Part shown: one piece after another, positions 11,212 to 19,686 of the stretch
Layout of the letters: the number at the start of each line of letters is the position of its first letter
Position numbering within the stretch: position 1 is the stretch's first letter
From: CAVWTN01 sp963757945
GTDB taxonomy: Bacteria > Vulcanimicrobiota > Vulcanimicrobiia > Vulcanimicrobiales > Vulcanimicrobiaceae
DNA: 64,000 nt
Direction of reading: 5' to 3'
Assembly (NCBI GenBank): GCA_963757945.1
Contig: CAVWTN010000002.1
Location: 1,674,001 to 1,738,000 of the forward strand
The notes under the pieces: generated by a model
Database searches by the model: none
Seen by the model: only the letters and a program-made list of their open reading frames with translations
Told to the model about the DNA's origin: nothing
Made by a program: the position numbers and the translations under genes

Positions 11212-11549
11212 ACGAGCAATTCGCACGCGCGGGGCTCATCGCGGCCTGGTGCGTCTTTGTCGTCACCCTCGCCTACGATGCCGTCGCTTCGCTGCATGGG
11301 GGCTCCCACATCTGGTGGCTCATTGCGAGCGGCTGGCTGATCCCGTTCGTCCATTGGGCGCCGCTCGCGAGCGGCGGGCTGATCCTGCTGTTCCTGCTCT
11401 TCGAGCGCGAGCGTTACCAGCCGCGGATCGATCCGCGCGGCCTGGAATGGAAACCGACCGGCGAGCGCTTCATCGACCCGGCGAGCGGCGAGATGCTCTC
11501 GGTCTACTTCAACCCGCGCACGAACGAGCGCGATTACCGGCCGCTCTAG
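11208..11549 (+). CDS. Small membrane protein of unknown function coupled to YbjQ
   Basis: 113 residues starting at the ATG that overlaps the ybjQ stop. Two hydrophobic segments (LIAAWCVFVVTLAYDAVASL and WLIASGWLIPFVHWAPLASGGLILLFLLF) are followed by a polar tail with PTGERFIDPASGEMLSVYFN, which resembles a short cytoplasmic beta domain. I do not recognise a family. The coupling suggests the two products act together at the membrane. Confidence 0.7.
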   Translation: MNEQFARAGLIAAWCVFVVTLAYDAVASLHGGSHIWWLIASGWLIPFVHWAPLASGGLILLFLLFERERYQPRIDPRGLEWKPTGERFIDPASGEMLSVYFNPRTNERDYRPL

Positions 11550-11564
11550 CAGCCCGGCGGAGAT

Positions 11565-12692
11565 TCAGGCTTTCGCCGCCGGCTGCTCGAGCGGAGGCGC
11601 TGCGATCGCGGCGGGGATCCCGAAAGGGGTGCCGGCCGCGTCGCGCGCCGCGAGCAGGTTGTCGACGATGACCTGCAGGAGCGCGACGGCCGGTACCGCG
11701 AGCAGCACGCCCGCGATGCCGAGCAGCTCGCCCCCGATCAAGAACGATGCGATCACGGTGAACGCGTTGAGCTTGACGGCGCGCTGCATCAAGAACGGGA
11801 CGAGCAGGTTGCCTTCCACTTGCTGGATGACCGTGTAGAGGACGACCACCTCCGCGGCGCTGAGCGGCCCCTTCGTGACGAGCGCGACCGCCGCCGAGAC
11901 GCTGCCGCCGAGCAGCGGCCCCAGGATCGGTACCGCTTCGGTCAGGCCGGCAACGACGCCCAAGAGCACGGCGTACGGGATGCCCAGAGCCGCGACGCCG
12001 AAGCCGCTGAGCAGTCCGATCGCGACCATTCCCACGAGCACGCCGCGCACGTAGGCGCCGGCTTTCTCGCCCATCTCGCTGAAGATCTTGCTTGCGAGCG
12101 CACGCCGCCCGGCGGGGAGCACGCGGAGCGCGAAAGCGTGAAACTCGTCGGCGCCGGCGACCCAATAGATGCCGACGAAGCCCGCGAGCACGACGTTCGA
12201 GATGAGCGCGAGGGCGGAGATGGGGCTGTAGAGGATGCGCCCGGCCACCGATCCCGCCAGGGTCGTCGCTTGCGCTTGCAATCCGGCGATCGCGCGCACG
12301 GCGCCCGGGTTATTCCGCAGGAGCTCTTGGGCGCTGCTCCAGTAGCTCTGCGCTCTCGCCGTATAGAGCGGCAAGTCGGCGATGAACGTCGCCGTCTGCG
12401 CGACGAGCGGAACCACGAGCGCCCAGCCGATGAGCCCCGCCGCGATGCCGATCAGCCCGTAGACCGTGAAGGCGGCGAGGCCCTTCGGAAATCCGAGCCT
12501 GACGAGCGGCCGCGCGAGCGGGCGCAAGCCTTCGGCGATCACGACTCCCGCGAACAGCAAGACGAGCACGTCCACCGCACGGAGCAGGAGCGCTGCGAAC
12601 GCGACGAACGCGACGGCGAGAGCCCCCGCGCGCAACAGCGTCGAGGGCTCGATTGCGATCGTCTTGGGCCGCGGGTCGTTCTCCGCCATCAC
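11565..12692 (-). CDS. AI-2E family (PerM/YdiK-type) transporter
   Basis: 375 residues with about eight hydrophobic segments arranged as in the UPF0118/AI-2E exporter family: a double-segment N-terminus, a soluble region rich in Gln/Ala (about residues 110-150), then GIPYAVLLGVVAGLTEAVPILGP with the family's conserved E-x-x-P-x-x-G-P, and a C-terminal VVLYTVIQQVEGNLLVPFLM block. Members export small molecules (AI-2 in TqsA) or exchange cations; the substrate here cannot be told from sequence. Monocistronic in appearance. Confidence 0.9.
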   Translation of the reverse strand: MMAENDPRPKTIAIEPSTLLRAGALAVAFVAFAALLLRAVDVLVLLFAGVVIAEGLRPLARPLVRLGFPKGLAAFTVYGLIGIAAGLIGWALVVPLVAQTATFIADLPLYTARAQSYWSSAQELLRNNPGAVRAIAGLQAQATTLAGSVAGRILYSPISALALISNVVLAGFVGIYWVAGADEFHAFALRVLPAGRRALASKIFSEMGEKAGAYVRGVLVGMVAIGLLSGFGVAALGIPYAVLLGVVAGLTEAVPILGPLLGGSVSAAVALVTKGPLSAAEVVVLYTVIQQVEGNLLVPFLMQRAVKLNAFTVIASFLIGGELLGIAGVLLAVPAVALLQVIVDNLLAARDAAGTPFGIPAAIAAPPLEQPAAKA

Positions 12693-12741
12693 CCAACAAT
12701 GCCCAACTCCGGGCAGCGGGTGACGGAACGGGCGGTCTCGC

Positions 12742-13119
12742 CTACTGCGTGTGGGCGAAGACGCGCGCGGCTGCGACCATGGCGAGCGCCTTCGAGGCCG
12801 GCTCGCCGTCGCGCAGGAGGCCGACCGGGCTCTCCTCGCCGAGGATCGGGTTACATTCGGTGAACCAGGCTTGGATCGCGCTGGGCCGGACCGATGCCGA
12901 GAGAAATTCGGCGATCTGGTAGGCGACGCGCAAGCGCTGCTCGGGATCTTCGCTCAATCCGATCCCAGAGCGCCAGTAGTCGAGCGTGGCTTCGTCGGGC
13001 GCGCCGCCGATCTGGGCTACCAGCCGCCGGCCGAGGAGTTGCTGCAAGCGCTCCACGATTTCGTCCATACCGGTCGAGAGCGCCTTGTGATGGGCCAGGA
13101 TCTCCGGTTGAATCGCCAT
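12742..13119 (-). CDS. MbcA/ParS/Xre antitoxin-like protein, no toxin partner nearby
   Basis: 125 residues. The C-terminal third (AIQAWFTECNPILGEESPVG followed by LLRDG and a final helix) matches the toxin-binding domain of MbcA/ParS/Xre antitoxins (DUF2384): W-x-x-x-x-N-x-x-L-x-x-x-x-P-x-x-L-L-x-x-G. The N-terminal part is helical and lacks an obvious helix-turn-helix. RES-domain toxins normally lie next to such antitoxins, but neither neighbour (AI-2E permease, homoserine dehydrogenase) is one. It may be an orphan regulator. Assignment rests on the C-terminal motif only. Confidence 0.55.
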   Translation of the reverse strand: MAIQPEILAHHKALSTGMDEIVERLQQLLGRRLVAQIGGAPDEATLDYWRSGIGLSEDPEQRLRVAYQIAEFLSASVRPSAIQAWFTECNPILGEESPVGLLRDGEPASKALAMVAAARVFAHTQ

Positions 13120-13197
13120 GTCGGCATTATCCCCCCCGGAGGCCCTTTTCTATCACGCCAGTCGGTACAGAAAAAAGAGGAAGGACGTCACAACCGT

Positions 13198-14478
13198 CTA
13201 TTCGGGCGAACTCTCCTCGTAGAGCGGGAAGAACGAGCGAACGAGCGCCCCCACACGGGCCGAACGGACGGCATTTTCGAAGCGGTCGACGCGTAGCGGG
13301 GTCGTAAGAACCCCGTCCTGCGCGCGCGAGACGGCCGGAAAACCCGCTGCGGTGAGCGCTTCCGCGACGAGGTCGGCGCTCCCCGGAGCGACCCGCACGA
13401 GCAATGGAAGGGCGGGCGCGAGCGGCAGGGCGACGGGATGGTCGAGTTCGTCCGAGCGCTGATGTTCCCAGCGGGCGAGCCGCCCGCAGATATCCGCGAG
13501 GTCGGCGAGGACGGCCGAAGCGGTCGCGCGGCTCCCGGCCCCCGTACCCAAGAACGTCAGAGGTCCGGAATGGGCGCCGGCGACTCGGAACACGTTCCCC
13601 GGGCCGATGGCTCGGGCGAAATCGTGATCCGCGGCCACGTAGGCCGGGCTGACGAGCGCCGAGAGCCGCTCGCCGCTGCGCCGCGCGAGCGTGAGCGGGA
13701 TCAGTCCGTACCCGAGCCGCTCGGCGAAGCGGAAGTCCTCGGCGGAGAGGGCGCGCAGCGTGCGCCGTTCGATCCGGTCGGCCTGGAGCGTGCTGCGGAA
13801 GCCCAAGAGCGCGAGGACGGCGATCTTCTGGGCCGCGTCGATCCCTTCGACGTCGTTCGTGGGGTCCGGTTCGGCGTAGCCCGCGGCCTGCGCGTCGGCC
13901 AGCGCGTCGTCGAACGCGGAGCCGGCGGCCATGCGCTTCATGATGTAGTTCGAGGTCCCGTTCATGACGCCGGCGATCTCTTCGATCCGCTCGGCGATCA
14001 GGATGTCGGAGATCGCACGCACGACGGGAACGGCCCCGCCTACCGCCGCTTCGTAGCGAAACGCCGCGTGCTGGTCGCGAGCGAGCTTTGCGAGGCGGCC
14101 CGCGGATGCGGCGATCAGCGCTTTGTTGGCGGACACGACGTGCTTGCCGTTGCGCAGCGCGCGCTCGACGAGGTCGCGCGCGACGGTCGTGCCGCCGATT
14201 GCTTCGACGACGATGTCGACGTTCGGATCGTCGACGACCTCCGCCGGATCCACGGTCAAATGCGGCTGGGCCGTCGCGGGGAAGTGGCGCTTGGCAAGGT
14301 CGCGCACGAGCACGCGGCTCAGGACGACCGGAGTGCCGAGGATCTGCCCGTCCCTGAGCAGGCGGTCCACGACGCCGCCGCCGACGGTGCCGCAACCCAG
14401 GACGCCGATCACGATCGTGCGGCGGCGAGCCCCAGGCGCGGCGTGGACGGCTTCAACGGGTTCAGATGCGATGGCCAC
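13198..14478 (-). CDS. hom: Homoserine dehydrogenase
   Basis: 426 residues from the GTG at 14478 (GGGG six bases upstream); GTG at 14490 is an alternative. Domains: NAD(P)-binding GVLGCGTVGGGVV at the N-terminus, VEAIGGTTVARDLVERAL, HVVSANKALIA, then the catalytic-domain signature MNGTSNYIMKRM and DPTNDVEGIDAAQKIAVLA. The C-terminus (LLVRVAPGSADLVAEALTAA) looks like a short ACT-type regulatory region. It reduces aspartate semialdehyde to homoserine, the branch point to threonine, isoleucine and methionine. Frames open further upstream run through the leader terminator and are not translated. An upstream threonine attenuator (next three entries) very probably controls it. Confidence 0.95.
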   Translation of the reverse strand: MAIASEPVEAVHAAPGARRRTIVIGVLGCGTVGGGVVDRLLRDGQILGTPVVLSRVLVRDLAKRHFPATAQPHLTVDPAEVVDDPNVDIVVEAIGGTTVARDLVERALRNGKHVVSANKALIAASAGRLAKLARDQHAAFRYEAAVGGAVPVVRAISDILIAERIEEIAGVMNGTSNYIMKRMAAGSAFDDALADAQAAGYAEPDPTNDVEGIDAAQKIAVLALLGFRSTLQADRIERRTLRALSAEDFRFAERLGYGLIPLTLARRSGERLSALVSPAYVAADHDFARAIGPGNVFRVAGAHSGPLTFLGTGAGSRATASAVLADLADICGRLARWEHQRSDELDHPVALPLAPALPLLVRVAPGSADLVAEALTAAGFPAVSRAQDGVLTTPLRVDRFENAVRSARVGALVRSFFPLYEESSPE

Positions 14479-14518
14479 GATAGTCCCCACTACGGATTCG
14501 ACCGGGAACGGTCGAAAC

Positions 14519-14547
14519 AAAAAACCCCTCATCCGTCGGATGAGAGG
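14519..14547 (-). terminator. Attenuator terminator before hom
   Basis: Read on the minus strand: CCTCTCATCC (14547-14538), loop GAC, GGATGAGGGG (14534-14525), then TTTTTT. The stem is 10 bp with one G-U pair. The segment GGGTGAGA (14597-14590), inside the leader-peptide frame, can pair with TCTCATCC of the 5' arm over 8 bp (one G-U), giving a competing antiterminator; ACCC/GGGT (14614-14594) allows the alternative upstream hairpin. This is the complete 1:2, 2:3, 3:4 logic of ribosome-mediated attenuation. Confidence 0.85.
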
Positions 14548-14572
14548 CTGCGTTTTGATGCCGGCTTCGGCT

Positions 14573-14653
14573 TTAGGCGCGCAACACGATCTCACCCGAC
14601 TCCCGAGAGGGGGTAATGCACGTAATGGTGCCGGTCATACACAGCGTGAGCAT
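14573..14653 (-). CDS. thrL: Threonine/isoleucine-rich attenuator leader peptide of hom
   Basis: 26 codons. Residues 1-14 are MLTLCMTGTITCIT and residues 15-26 PSRESGEIVLRA. Five threonine and two isoleucine codons fall in the first 14 residues, with the last Thr directly before a Pro codon; this is the pattern of threonine-operon leaders such as E. coli ThrL. The frame ends 25 bases before the attenuator terminator. There is no Shine-Dalgarno sequence; the ATG lies only eight bases after the predicted -10 box, so the transcript is probably leaderless. Starved ribosomes stalling at residues 9-14 would free the antiterminator. The symbol is by functional analogy. Confidence 0.8.
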   Translation of the reverse strand: MLTLCMTGTITCITPSRESGEIVLRA

Positions 14654-14661
14654 AGGAGTTG

Positions 14662-14691
14662 GTTGTACCACGCGGCGGACGCCAGCGTCAA
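14662..14691 (-). promoter_or_regulatory. Sigma-70-type promoter of the hom leader transcript
   Basis: TTGACG (14691-14686), 18-base spacer, TACAAC (14667-14662) on the minus strand. Transcription would start at or within a few bases of the leader ATG at 14653. It sits just downstream of the S9 peptidase stop (14719), so hom has its own promoter. Confidence 0.75.
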
Positions 14692-14718
14692 CCTGGGCCC
14701 ATCAGGCCTCGGGGGGCG

Positions 14719-17085
14719 TTAGAGCCAGCGTTCGAGCCAGTCGAGCATTTCGGCGAGCGTCGTTTCGACGGATTCGCGCGCGACGTAGCCGTGCGCTTCG
14801 CTCGGCAGCATCACCAGACGCGCGGTGCCGCCCGTGCCTTTGAGCGCGGCGAACATGCGCTCGGATTGCACGGGATAGGTTCCGGTGTTGTCGTCGGCGG
14901 CGCCGTGAATGAGCAGCAGCGGCGCTTCGATCTTGTTCGCGTACGTGAACGGCGACATCTTCGTGTAGAGATCGGTCGCTTCCCAATACGTGCGGCGTTC
15001 GCTCTGAAATCCGAACGGCGTCAGCGTGCGGTTGTAGGCGCCGCTGCGCGCGATGCCCGCGCGGAAGAGGCGCGTGTGCGCGAGCAGGTTCGCGGTCATG
15101 AAGCCGCCGTAACTGTGACCCGCGGCCGCGACGCGCGCGGGATCGGTCACGCCGAGTTCGACCGCTTTGTCGATCGCGGCTTGCGCGCCGGCGGCGATCT
15201 GCTCGACGTAGGTGTCGTTGACCGTTTGCGGATCGCCGACGATCGGGATCGTGACGTTGTCGAGGACCGCATAGCCCGCGAGCGTCAGAAAGACGGGCGA
15301 CGCGCCGCCGAGCGTGGGAAACGTCTGCGTCGTGTTCGCGTTCTGCCCGGCGACCGATGGATCGTTGAATTCCAGCGGATAGGCCCAGAAGAGCGTCGGC
15401 AGCGGCGTTCCGGGCGTGTACCCGGGCGGTAGATAGAGCGTGAAGGAGAGGTCGACGCCGTCGGCTCGCTTGTACGTGACGGCTCGCCGTTCGATCGCGT
15501 GAATCTGCGGCGCGGGGTCGGGCACGTCCGTGATCGCGCGCGCGTGCCCTCCGGCCAGCGAGCGAACGAAGTAATTCGGCGGCAGCACGGGCGATTGCCG
15601 TTGCACGAGAATCGTTTCGGCTCGCGGATCGAGCGCGTCGACGACGCCTTCGAGCGGCTCGAGCGCCGATTCGAAAAGCCGCGTGCTCGTCTTCGTGCGC
15701 AGATCGTAGCGATCCAAGAACGGCCGGCGCCCCTCGGGGCCCCAGCCGGCGCCGCGCAGGAAGATCGCCTCGCCGTCCGCCGCGATCGCGCGTTCGCCGT
15801 TCGGCGCGGTCCGTGTCAGCGGATCGCCGGGATCGTTGTAGCGATCTCCGTCGCGCAGTTCGAAGAGCAGTTCTCCGGTGCTCGTCGCGGCGTCCACGGG
15901 GAGCAGGAACGTTCGCGTGATCCGCGCGTCGCGATCGTAATCCGCGAGCAACGCGAACCGGTCGCCTTCGATGAAATCGATGCCGCGGAAGCGCTGCGTC
16001 GTGCGCGTCAGCGCGCGCGGCGCGGCCTCGAACGGTGCCGCGAGTTGCAGGATCTCATCGCGTTCGGCGGCGTCGGCCTTGTCGTCGCCGCCGTCGAGCG
16101 CTTCGGTCCAGACGAGCGTCGCGGGGGCCGTCGAACGCCATTCGACGTGGCGCGGGCCCGTAGGGACCGTGTCGAGCGTCGCGCGCTCCTGCGGCGGGAT
16201 CTCGGCGATCGTGCGCACGTGCCGGCCTTGCGCATCGAGGATCTCGAGCGTGTGCGCGAAGCGCCACCACGGCACTTGATAGCTGAACGGCCGGTGCACG
16301 CGGTCGACGAGCAGGAAACGCCCGTCCGGCGACGCTTCGGCGCGCGCGTACAACCCGTTCGGCGTCACGTAACGCGGCGCGCCGCCCTCGGCATCGACGA
16401 GCGCGTACCGCGCGGTCGCGTAATGCGCGAACAGCGCCTCGTCCTCGCGATTCTGCAGCAGATCCGTGAACGTGACGGAAGGCGCGGCGGCACCGTGCGT
16501 CTCTTGCACCGCGGGCCCGTGCGGCGCGGCGGACGGCACGGGCGCGCTGCCGCGGTCGGGCGGGATGACGCGCACGAGCAGCGTGCGCCCGTCGGGGAGC
16601 CAGCCCAAGGGACTGCCGAGCGCGGCATTGAGCGCGACGCCGAGGATCCTCCGCACGCTCGCCTCGCGGACGGAGCCGGCGTACAATTGCAGCTCGTGCG
16701 GCGTCACGAGCGTGAACGCGAAGCGCGTGCCGTCCGGGCTCCAAGAGAACGACCCGACGCGCGCGCCGTCCGGCAGCGCGAGCGCCGTCGAGGAACCGTC
16801 CGCGATCTTCACCAAGCGCAAGGCCGTGAACGTTTGGGCGTGATGGATCCCGTTGTTCTGCGGATCGATCCGCACGCCGCCCAGCCGCAGCATCGGGCGT
16901 GCGAGCTCCGCGACCGGCGGATAGCGCAGCGGCGTCGCCAGGAGCAACACGTCCCGCGCGGGGCCGAGCGAGGCGAGCGGAAGCGGTTCGGCGCCGAGGA
17001 CGTCGAGGATCGCCTGCGGCGGCCGCTTGTAGCGCTCGCCGCTTGCCTCCGTGGTCAGCGGCGGACCGGCGCTTGCGAAGGGCAC
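14719..17085 (-). CDS. S9-family (prolyl oligopeptidase-type) serine peptidase, glutamyl-endopeptidase-like
   Basis: 788 residues from the GTG at 17085, chosen because GGGGAGG (17101-17095) precedes it at nine bases. An N-terminal beta-propeller with repeated W-S-P-D-G and A-S-P-D-G-R turns is followed by an alpha/beta-hydrolase domain. The triad is visible: Ser in AAGHSYGGFMTANLL, Asp in LLIHGAADDNTG, His in PSEAHGYVA. The overall architecture (DVLLLATPLRYPPVAELARP near the start) resembles the glutamyl endopeptidase branch of S9. There is no signal peptide, so it is probably cytoplasmic and cleaves peptides. It is transcribed alone, divergent from the ATP-grasp operon. Confidence 0.9.
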   Translation of the reverse strand: MPFASAGPPLTTEASGERYKRPPQAILDVLGAEPLPLASLGPARDVLLLATPLRYPPVAELARPMLRLGGVRIDPQNNGIHHAQTFTALRLVKIADGSSTALALPDGARVGSFSWSPDGTRFAFTLVTPHELQLYAGSVREASVRRILGVALNAALGSPLGWLPDGRTLLVRVIPPDRGSAPVPSAAPHGPAVQETHGAAAPSVTFTDLLQNREDEALFAHYATARYALVDAEGGAPRYVTPNGLYARAEASPDGRFLLVDRVHRPFSYQVPWWRFAHTLEILDAQGRHVRTIAEIPPQERATLDTVPTGPRHVEWRSTAPATLVWTEALDGGDDKADAAERDEILQLAAPFEAAPRALTRTTQRFRGIDFIEGDRFALLADYDRDARITRTFLLPVDAATSTGELLFELRDGDRYNDPGDPLTRTAPNGERAIAADGEAIFLRGAGWGPEGRRPFLDRYDLRTKTSTRLFESALEPLEGVVDALDPRAETILVQRQSPVLPPNYFVRSLAGGHARAITDVPDPAPQIHAIERRAVTYKRADGVDLSFTLYLPPGYTPGTPLPTLFWAYPLEFNDPSVAGQNANTTQTFPTLGGASPVFLTLAGYAVLDNVTIPIVGDPQTVNDTYVEQIAAGAQAAIDKAVELGVTDPARVAAAGHSYGGFMTANLLAHTRLFRAGIARSGAYNRTLTPFGFQSERRTYWEATDLYTKMSPFTYANKIEAPLLLIHGAADDNTGTYPVQSERMFAALKGTGGTARLVMLPSEAHGYVARESVETTLAEMLDWLERWL

Positions 17086-17298
17086 GCTATGGTTCCTCCC
17101 CGTGGAGAGGGGCGCCCACGAGCGCAAGAGGCACGGTCGATGTGATCGGACGGCGCATGGCAGTCGGTACGCTCCGCCGCGCGTTCGGGCCTGGTCCTGC
17201 TCGCTCATGCTCCATTCGACAAAGGACATTCCGGCAATTCGTCTATCTTTGTACCGAACGTCTAAATAGGAGGAGTTCCCATCAAGCGAAGCCCGGTC

Positions 17299-18741
17299 AT
17301 GATGCTCGACCTCGCCTCGCCGTATGCCACGGCGCCTTGCTTCGACGAACTCTACAGCGAGAGGGGGATTCCGCGCGAGCATTATCGCCAGCTGGCGGCG
17401 ACGCTTGGGGGCCTTCCGGCCGACGACGTCCTGACCCGGGTGCAGTCCATCAACACGACGCTGCTGCAGCGCGGCGTCACGTTCACGGTCTACAGCGAGG
17501 CGGCCGGGACCGAGCGCGTGTTCCCCTTCGACGTGCTCCCGCGGATCCTCACGGCGAGCGAATGGGCGCGCATCGAGGAAGGGATCGCGCAGCGCGTGCG
17601 CGCGCTCAACGCGTTCCTGCACGATCTCTACCACGGCGAGCGCATCCTGCGCGAGGGGCTCGTCCCGCGCGATCTGATCTACTCTTCGAAGAATTACTGC
17701 CGCGAGATGATCGGCGTCGACGTCGAACAGGACATCTACGTCCACGTCTCGGGGATCGACTTGATCCGCGATACGAACGGCGCGTTCTTCGTTTTGGAAG
17801 ACAACATCCGCACGCCGTCCGGCATCTCCTACGTGCTCGAGAACCGGGACGTGCTCAAGCGCGATTTTCCCGCGCTGTTCCGCGGCTATGCCGTTCGTCC
17901 GGTCGACGATTACCCGCGCCGGCTACTCGACGTGCTGCGCTACGTCGCACCGCGCGGCAACCCGCAGCCGAACGTCGTCGTGCTCACGCCGGGCATCTAC
18001 AACTCCGCCTACTTCGAGCATGCGATGCTGGCGCGGCGCATGGGCGCGGAGCTGGTGGAGGGGAGCGATCTGATCGTCGTCGACAACATCGTCTTCGTGA
18101 AGACGACGCGCGGGCTGCAGCGCGTCGACGTGATCTACCGGCGCATCGACGATGACTTCCTCGATCCGCTCTATTTTCTGCCGAACTCGACGCTGGGCAG
18201 CGCCGGTCTGATGAACGCCTACCGCGCGGGGAACGTGACGATCGCGAACGCGATCGGCACGGGCGTCGCCGACGACAAGGCCGTCTATCCGTACGTTCCG
18301 GAGATGATCCGCTTCTATTTGGGCGAGGAACCGATTCTCCCGAACGTTCCGACCTACACCTGCGACGATCCGCTGCAGCGCAGCCACGTGCTCGCCAATC
18401 TCGATTCGCTCGTCGTGAAGAACACGAGCGCGTCCGGCGGCTACGGCATGTTGATGGGGCCGTATTCGACGAGCGACGAGCGCGCCGAGTTCGCACGGCG
18501 CATCAACGCCCGGCCGCGCGACTTCATCGCGCAACCGATCGTCGAGCTCTCCTCGGCGCCCACGTTCGTCGACGGCGTGATCGCGCCGCGCCGCGTCGAT
18601 TTGCGGCCCTTCGCGCTCTACGGCCGGAAGGTCGACGTTCCGCCGGCGGCGCTGACGCGCGTTGCGCTGCGCGAAGGCTCGCTCGTCGTGAACTCCTCGC
18701 AGGGCGGCGGCAGCAAAGACACCTGGGTCCTGCAGGGGTAG
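17299..18741 (+). CDS. Circularly permuted ATP-grasp type 2 protein (DUF404/DUF407 family)
   Basis: 480 residues. Family hallmarks: RVQSINTTLLQRGVTFTVY, FPFDVLPRILTASEWARIEEG, LRPRD-type VPRDLIYSSKNYCREMIGV, FFVLEDNIRTPSGISYVLEN, the ATP-binding SLVVKNTSASGGYGMLMGP and FIAQPIVELSSAPTF, and the C-terminal GGGSKDTWVL. The fold is an ATP-grasp ligase with permuted order, predicted to form amide bonds; no substrate is established. First of three coupled genes with the alpha-E and transglutaminase genes. Start: the first ATG is 17299, but AGGAGGAG (17268-17275) is 23 bases away and instead sits five bases before an in-frame ATC at 17281, so translation may begin there. Confidence 0.93.
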   Translation: MMLDLASPYATAPCFDELYSERGIPREHYRQLAATLGGLPADDVLTRVQSINTTLLQRGVTFTVYSEAAGTERVFPFDVLPRILTASEWARIEEGIAQRVRALNAFLHDLYHGERILREGLVPRDLIYSSKNYCREMIGVDVEQDIYVHVSGIDLIRDTNGAFFVLEDNIRTPSGISYVLENRDVLKRDFPALFRGYAVRPVDDYPRRLLDVLRYVAPRGNPQPNVVVLTPGIYNSAYFEHAMLARRMGAELVEGSDLIVVDNIVFVKTTRGLQRVDVIYRRIDDDFLDPLYFLPNSTLGSAGLMNAYRAGNVTIANAIGTGVADDKAVYPYVPEMIRFYLGEEPILPNVPTYTCDDPLQRSHVLANLDSLVVKNTSASGGYGMLMGPYSTSDERAEFARRINARPRDFIAQPIVELSSAPTFVDGVIAPRRVDLRPFALYGRKVDVPPAALTRVALREGSLVVNSSQGGGSKDTWVLQG

Positions 18742-18744
18742 CCG

Positions 18745-19686
18745 ATGCTCAGCCGTGTCGCGGAATCTCTGTTCTGGCTCGGGCGCAACGTCGAACGCTC
18801 GGAGACCGTCGCGCGCATCCTCGACGTCAACTTGAATCGCGCGATGGACTTTTACTCGACGCGCGACGAGCGCGCCGACCGGCTCTGGCGCGTCGTGTTG
18901 AAGTGCGCCGGCTTCGTCCGCGACGAGGATTTGCCCAAGGGCACGCTCGCCGCGAACGACGTGCTCGGCTTCTGCACGTTCGATCTGAAGAACCCGAGTT
19001 CGATCCGCTCCTCGGTCCGGATCGCGCGCTCGAGCGCCCTTGCGATCCGTTCGGAACTGACGGTCGAAGTGTGGGAGACGATCAACGTGCTGTTCCTCTT
19101 CGTCGAGGGCCAGTCGATGGAGACGATCGCGAGCGGCGGCCCGTCGCGCTTCCTGCGCCACGTGCGCGATTCGGCGCAAGCGTTCGCGGGGGTTTCGTCC
19201 GGGACGCTGAGCCACGGCGACCGCTGGCACTTCCTGCTCGCCGGCCGGTTCCTCGAACGCGCCTACATGACCGCGCGCATGATCGCCGCGATCGATCCGC
19301 AGCACGAGCCGTGGCCCGAACTGCAGCGGCTGCTCGAGATGTGCTGCGCCTCTGAGCCGTTCGCGCACTTCTCGAGCCACGATCCGGCGATCGCCGACGT
19401 GATGCAGTTCCTGGTCCTCTCGCCGGATTTCCCGCGCTCGCTGCGCTATTGCGTGCGGGAGGTCGACGACGCGCTCCATAGCATCTCCGGAACCGCGCGC
19501 GGGACCTTTTCCAACGACGCCGAGCAGGATCTCGGGCGCATGCGCGCCCTCTTCGATTTCACGCCGGTCGGCGAAGTGCTCGAAGGCGGCATCGAGACGT
19601 TCGCCTCCGGGATCGTCGGCCGTCTCGAACGCATGACGAGCGCGATCGAGCGCGCCTACTTCCCGCGCCTGTTGGTGACGCCGTAA
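18745..19686 (+). CDS. Alpha-E domain protein (DUF403 family)
   Basis: 313 residues, almost wholly helical. The N-terminus MLSRVAESLFWLGRNVERSE is diagnostic of the family, as are GDRWHFLLAGRFLERAYMTAR and FLVLSPDFPRSLRYCVREV. Members nearly always lie beside the circularly permuted ATP-grasp and a transglutaminase-like protein, as here (three bases from the upstream gene, one-base TAATG overlap with the next). No reaction is known; a scaffold or peptide-carrier role in the ligase complex is a prediction from comparative genomics, not shown by sequence. Confidence 0.93.
   Translation: MLSRVAESLFWLGRNVERSETVARILDVNLNRAMDFYSTRDERADRLWRVVLKCAGFVRDEDLPKGTLAANDVLGFCTFDLKNPSSIRSSVRIARSSALAIRSELTVEVWETINVLFLFVEGQSMETIASGGPSRFLRHVRDSAQAFAGVSSGTLSHGDRWHFLLAGRFLERAYMTARMIAAIDPQHEPWPELQRLLEMCCASEPFAHFSSHDPAIADVMQFLVLSPDFPRSLRYCVREVDDALHSISGTARGTFSNDAEQDLGRMRALFDFTPVGEVLEGGIETFASGIVGRLERMTSAIERAYFPRLLVTP

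Noticed and set aside
14616..14843. Plus-strand frame with a good SD (GAGAGGGGG) and Val-rich start, across the hom leader
   Set aside because: It is the complement of the Thr leader and runs into the 3' end of a minus-strand peptidase gene; no plus-strand gene follows that it could regulate.
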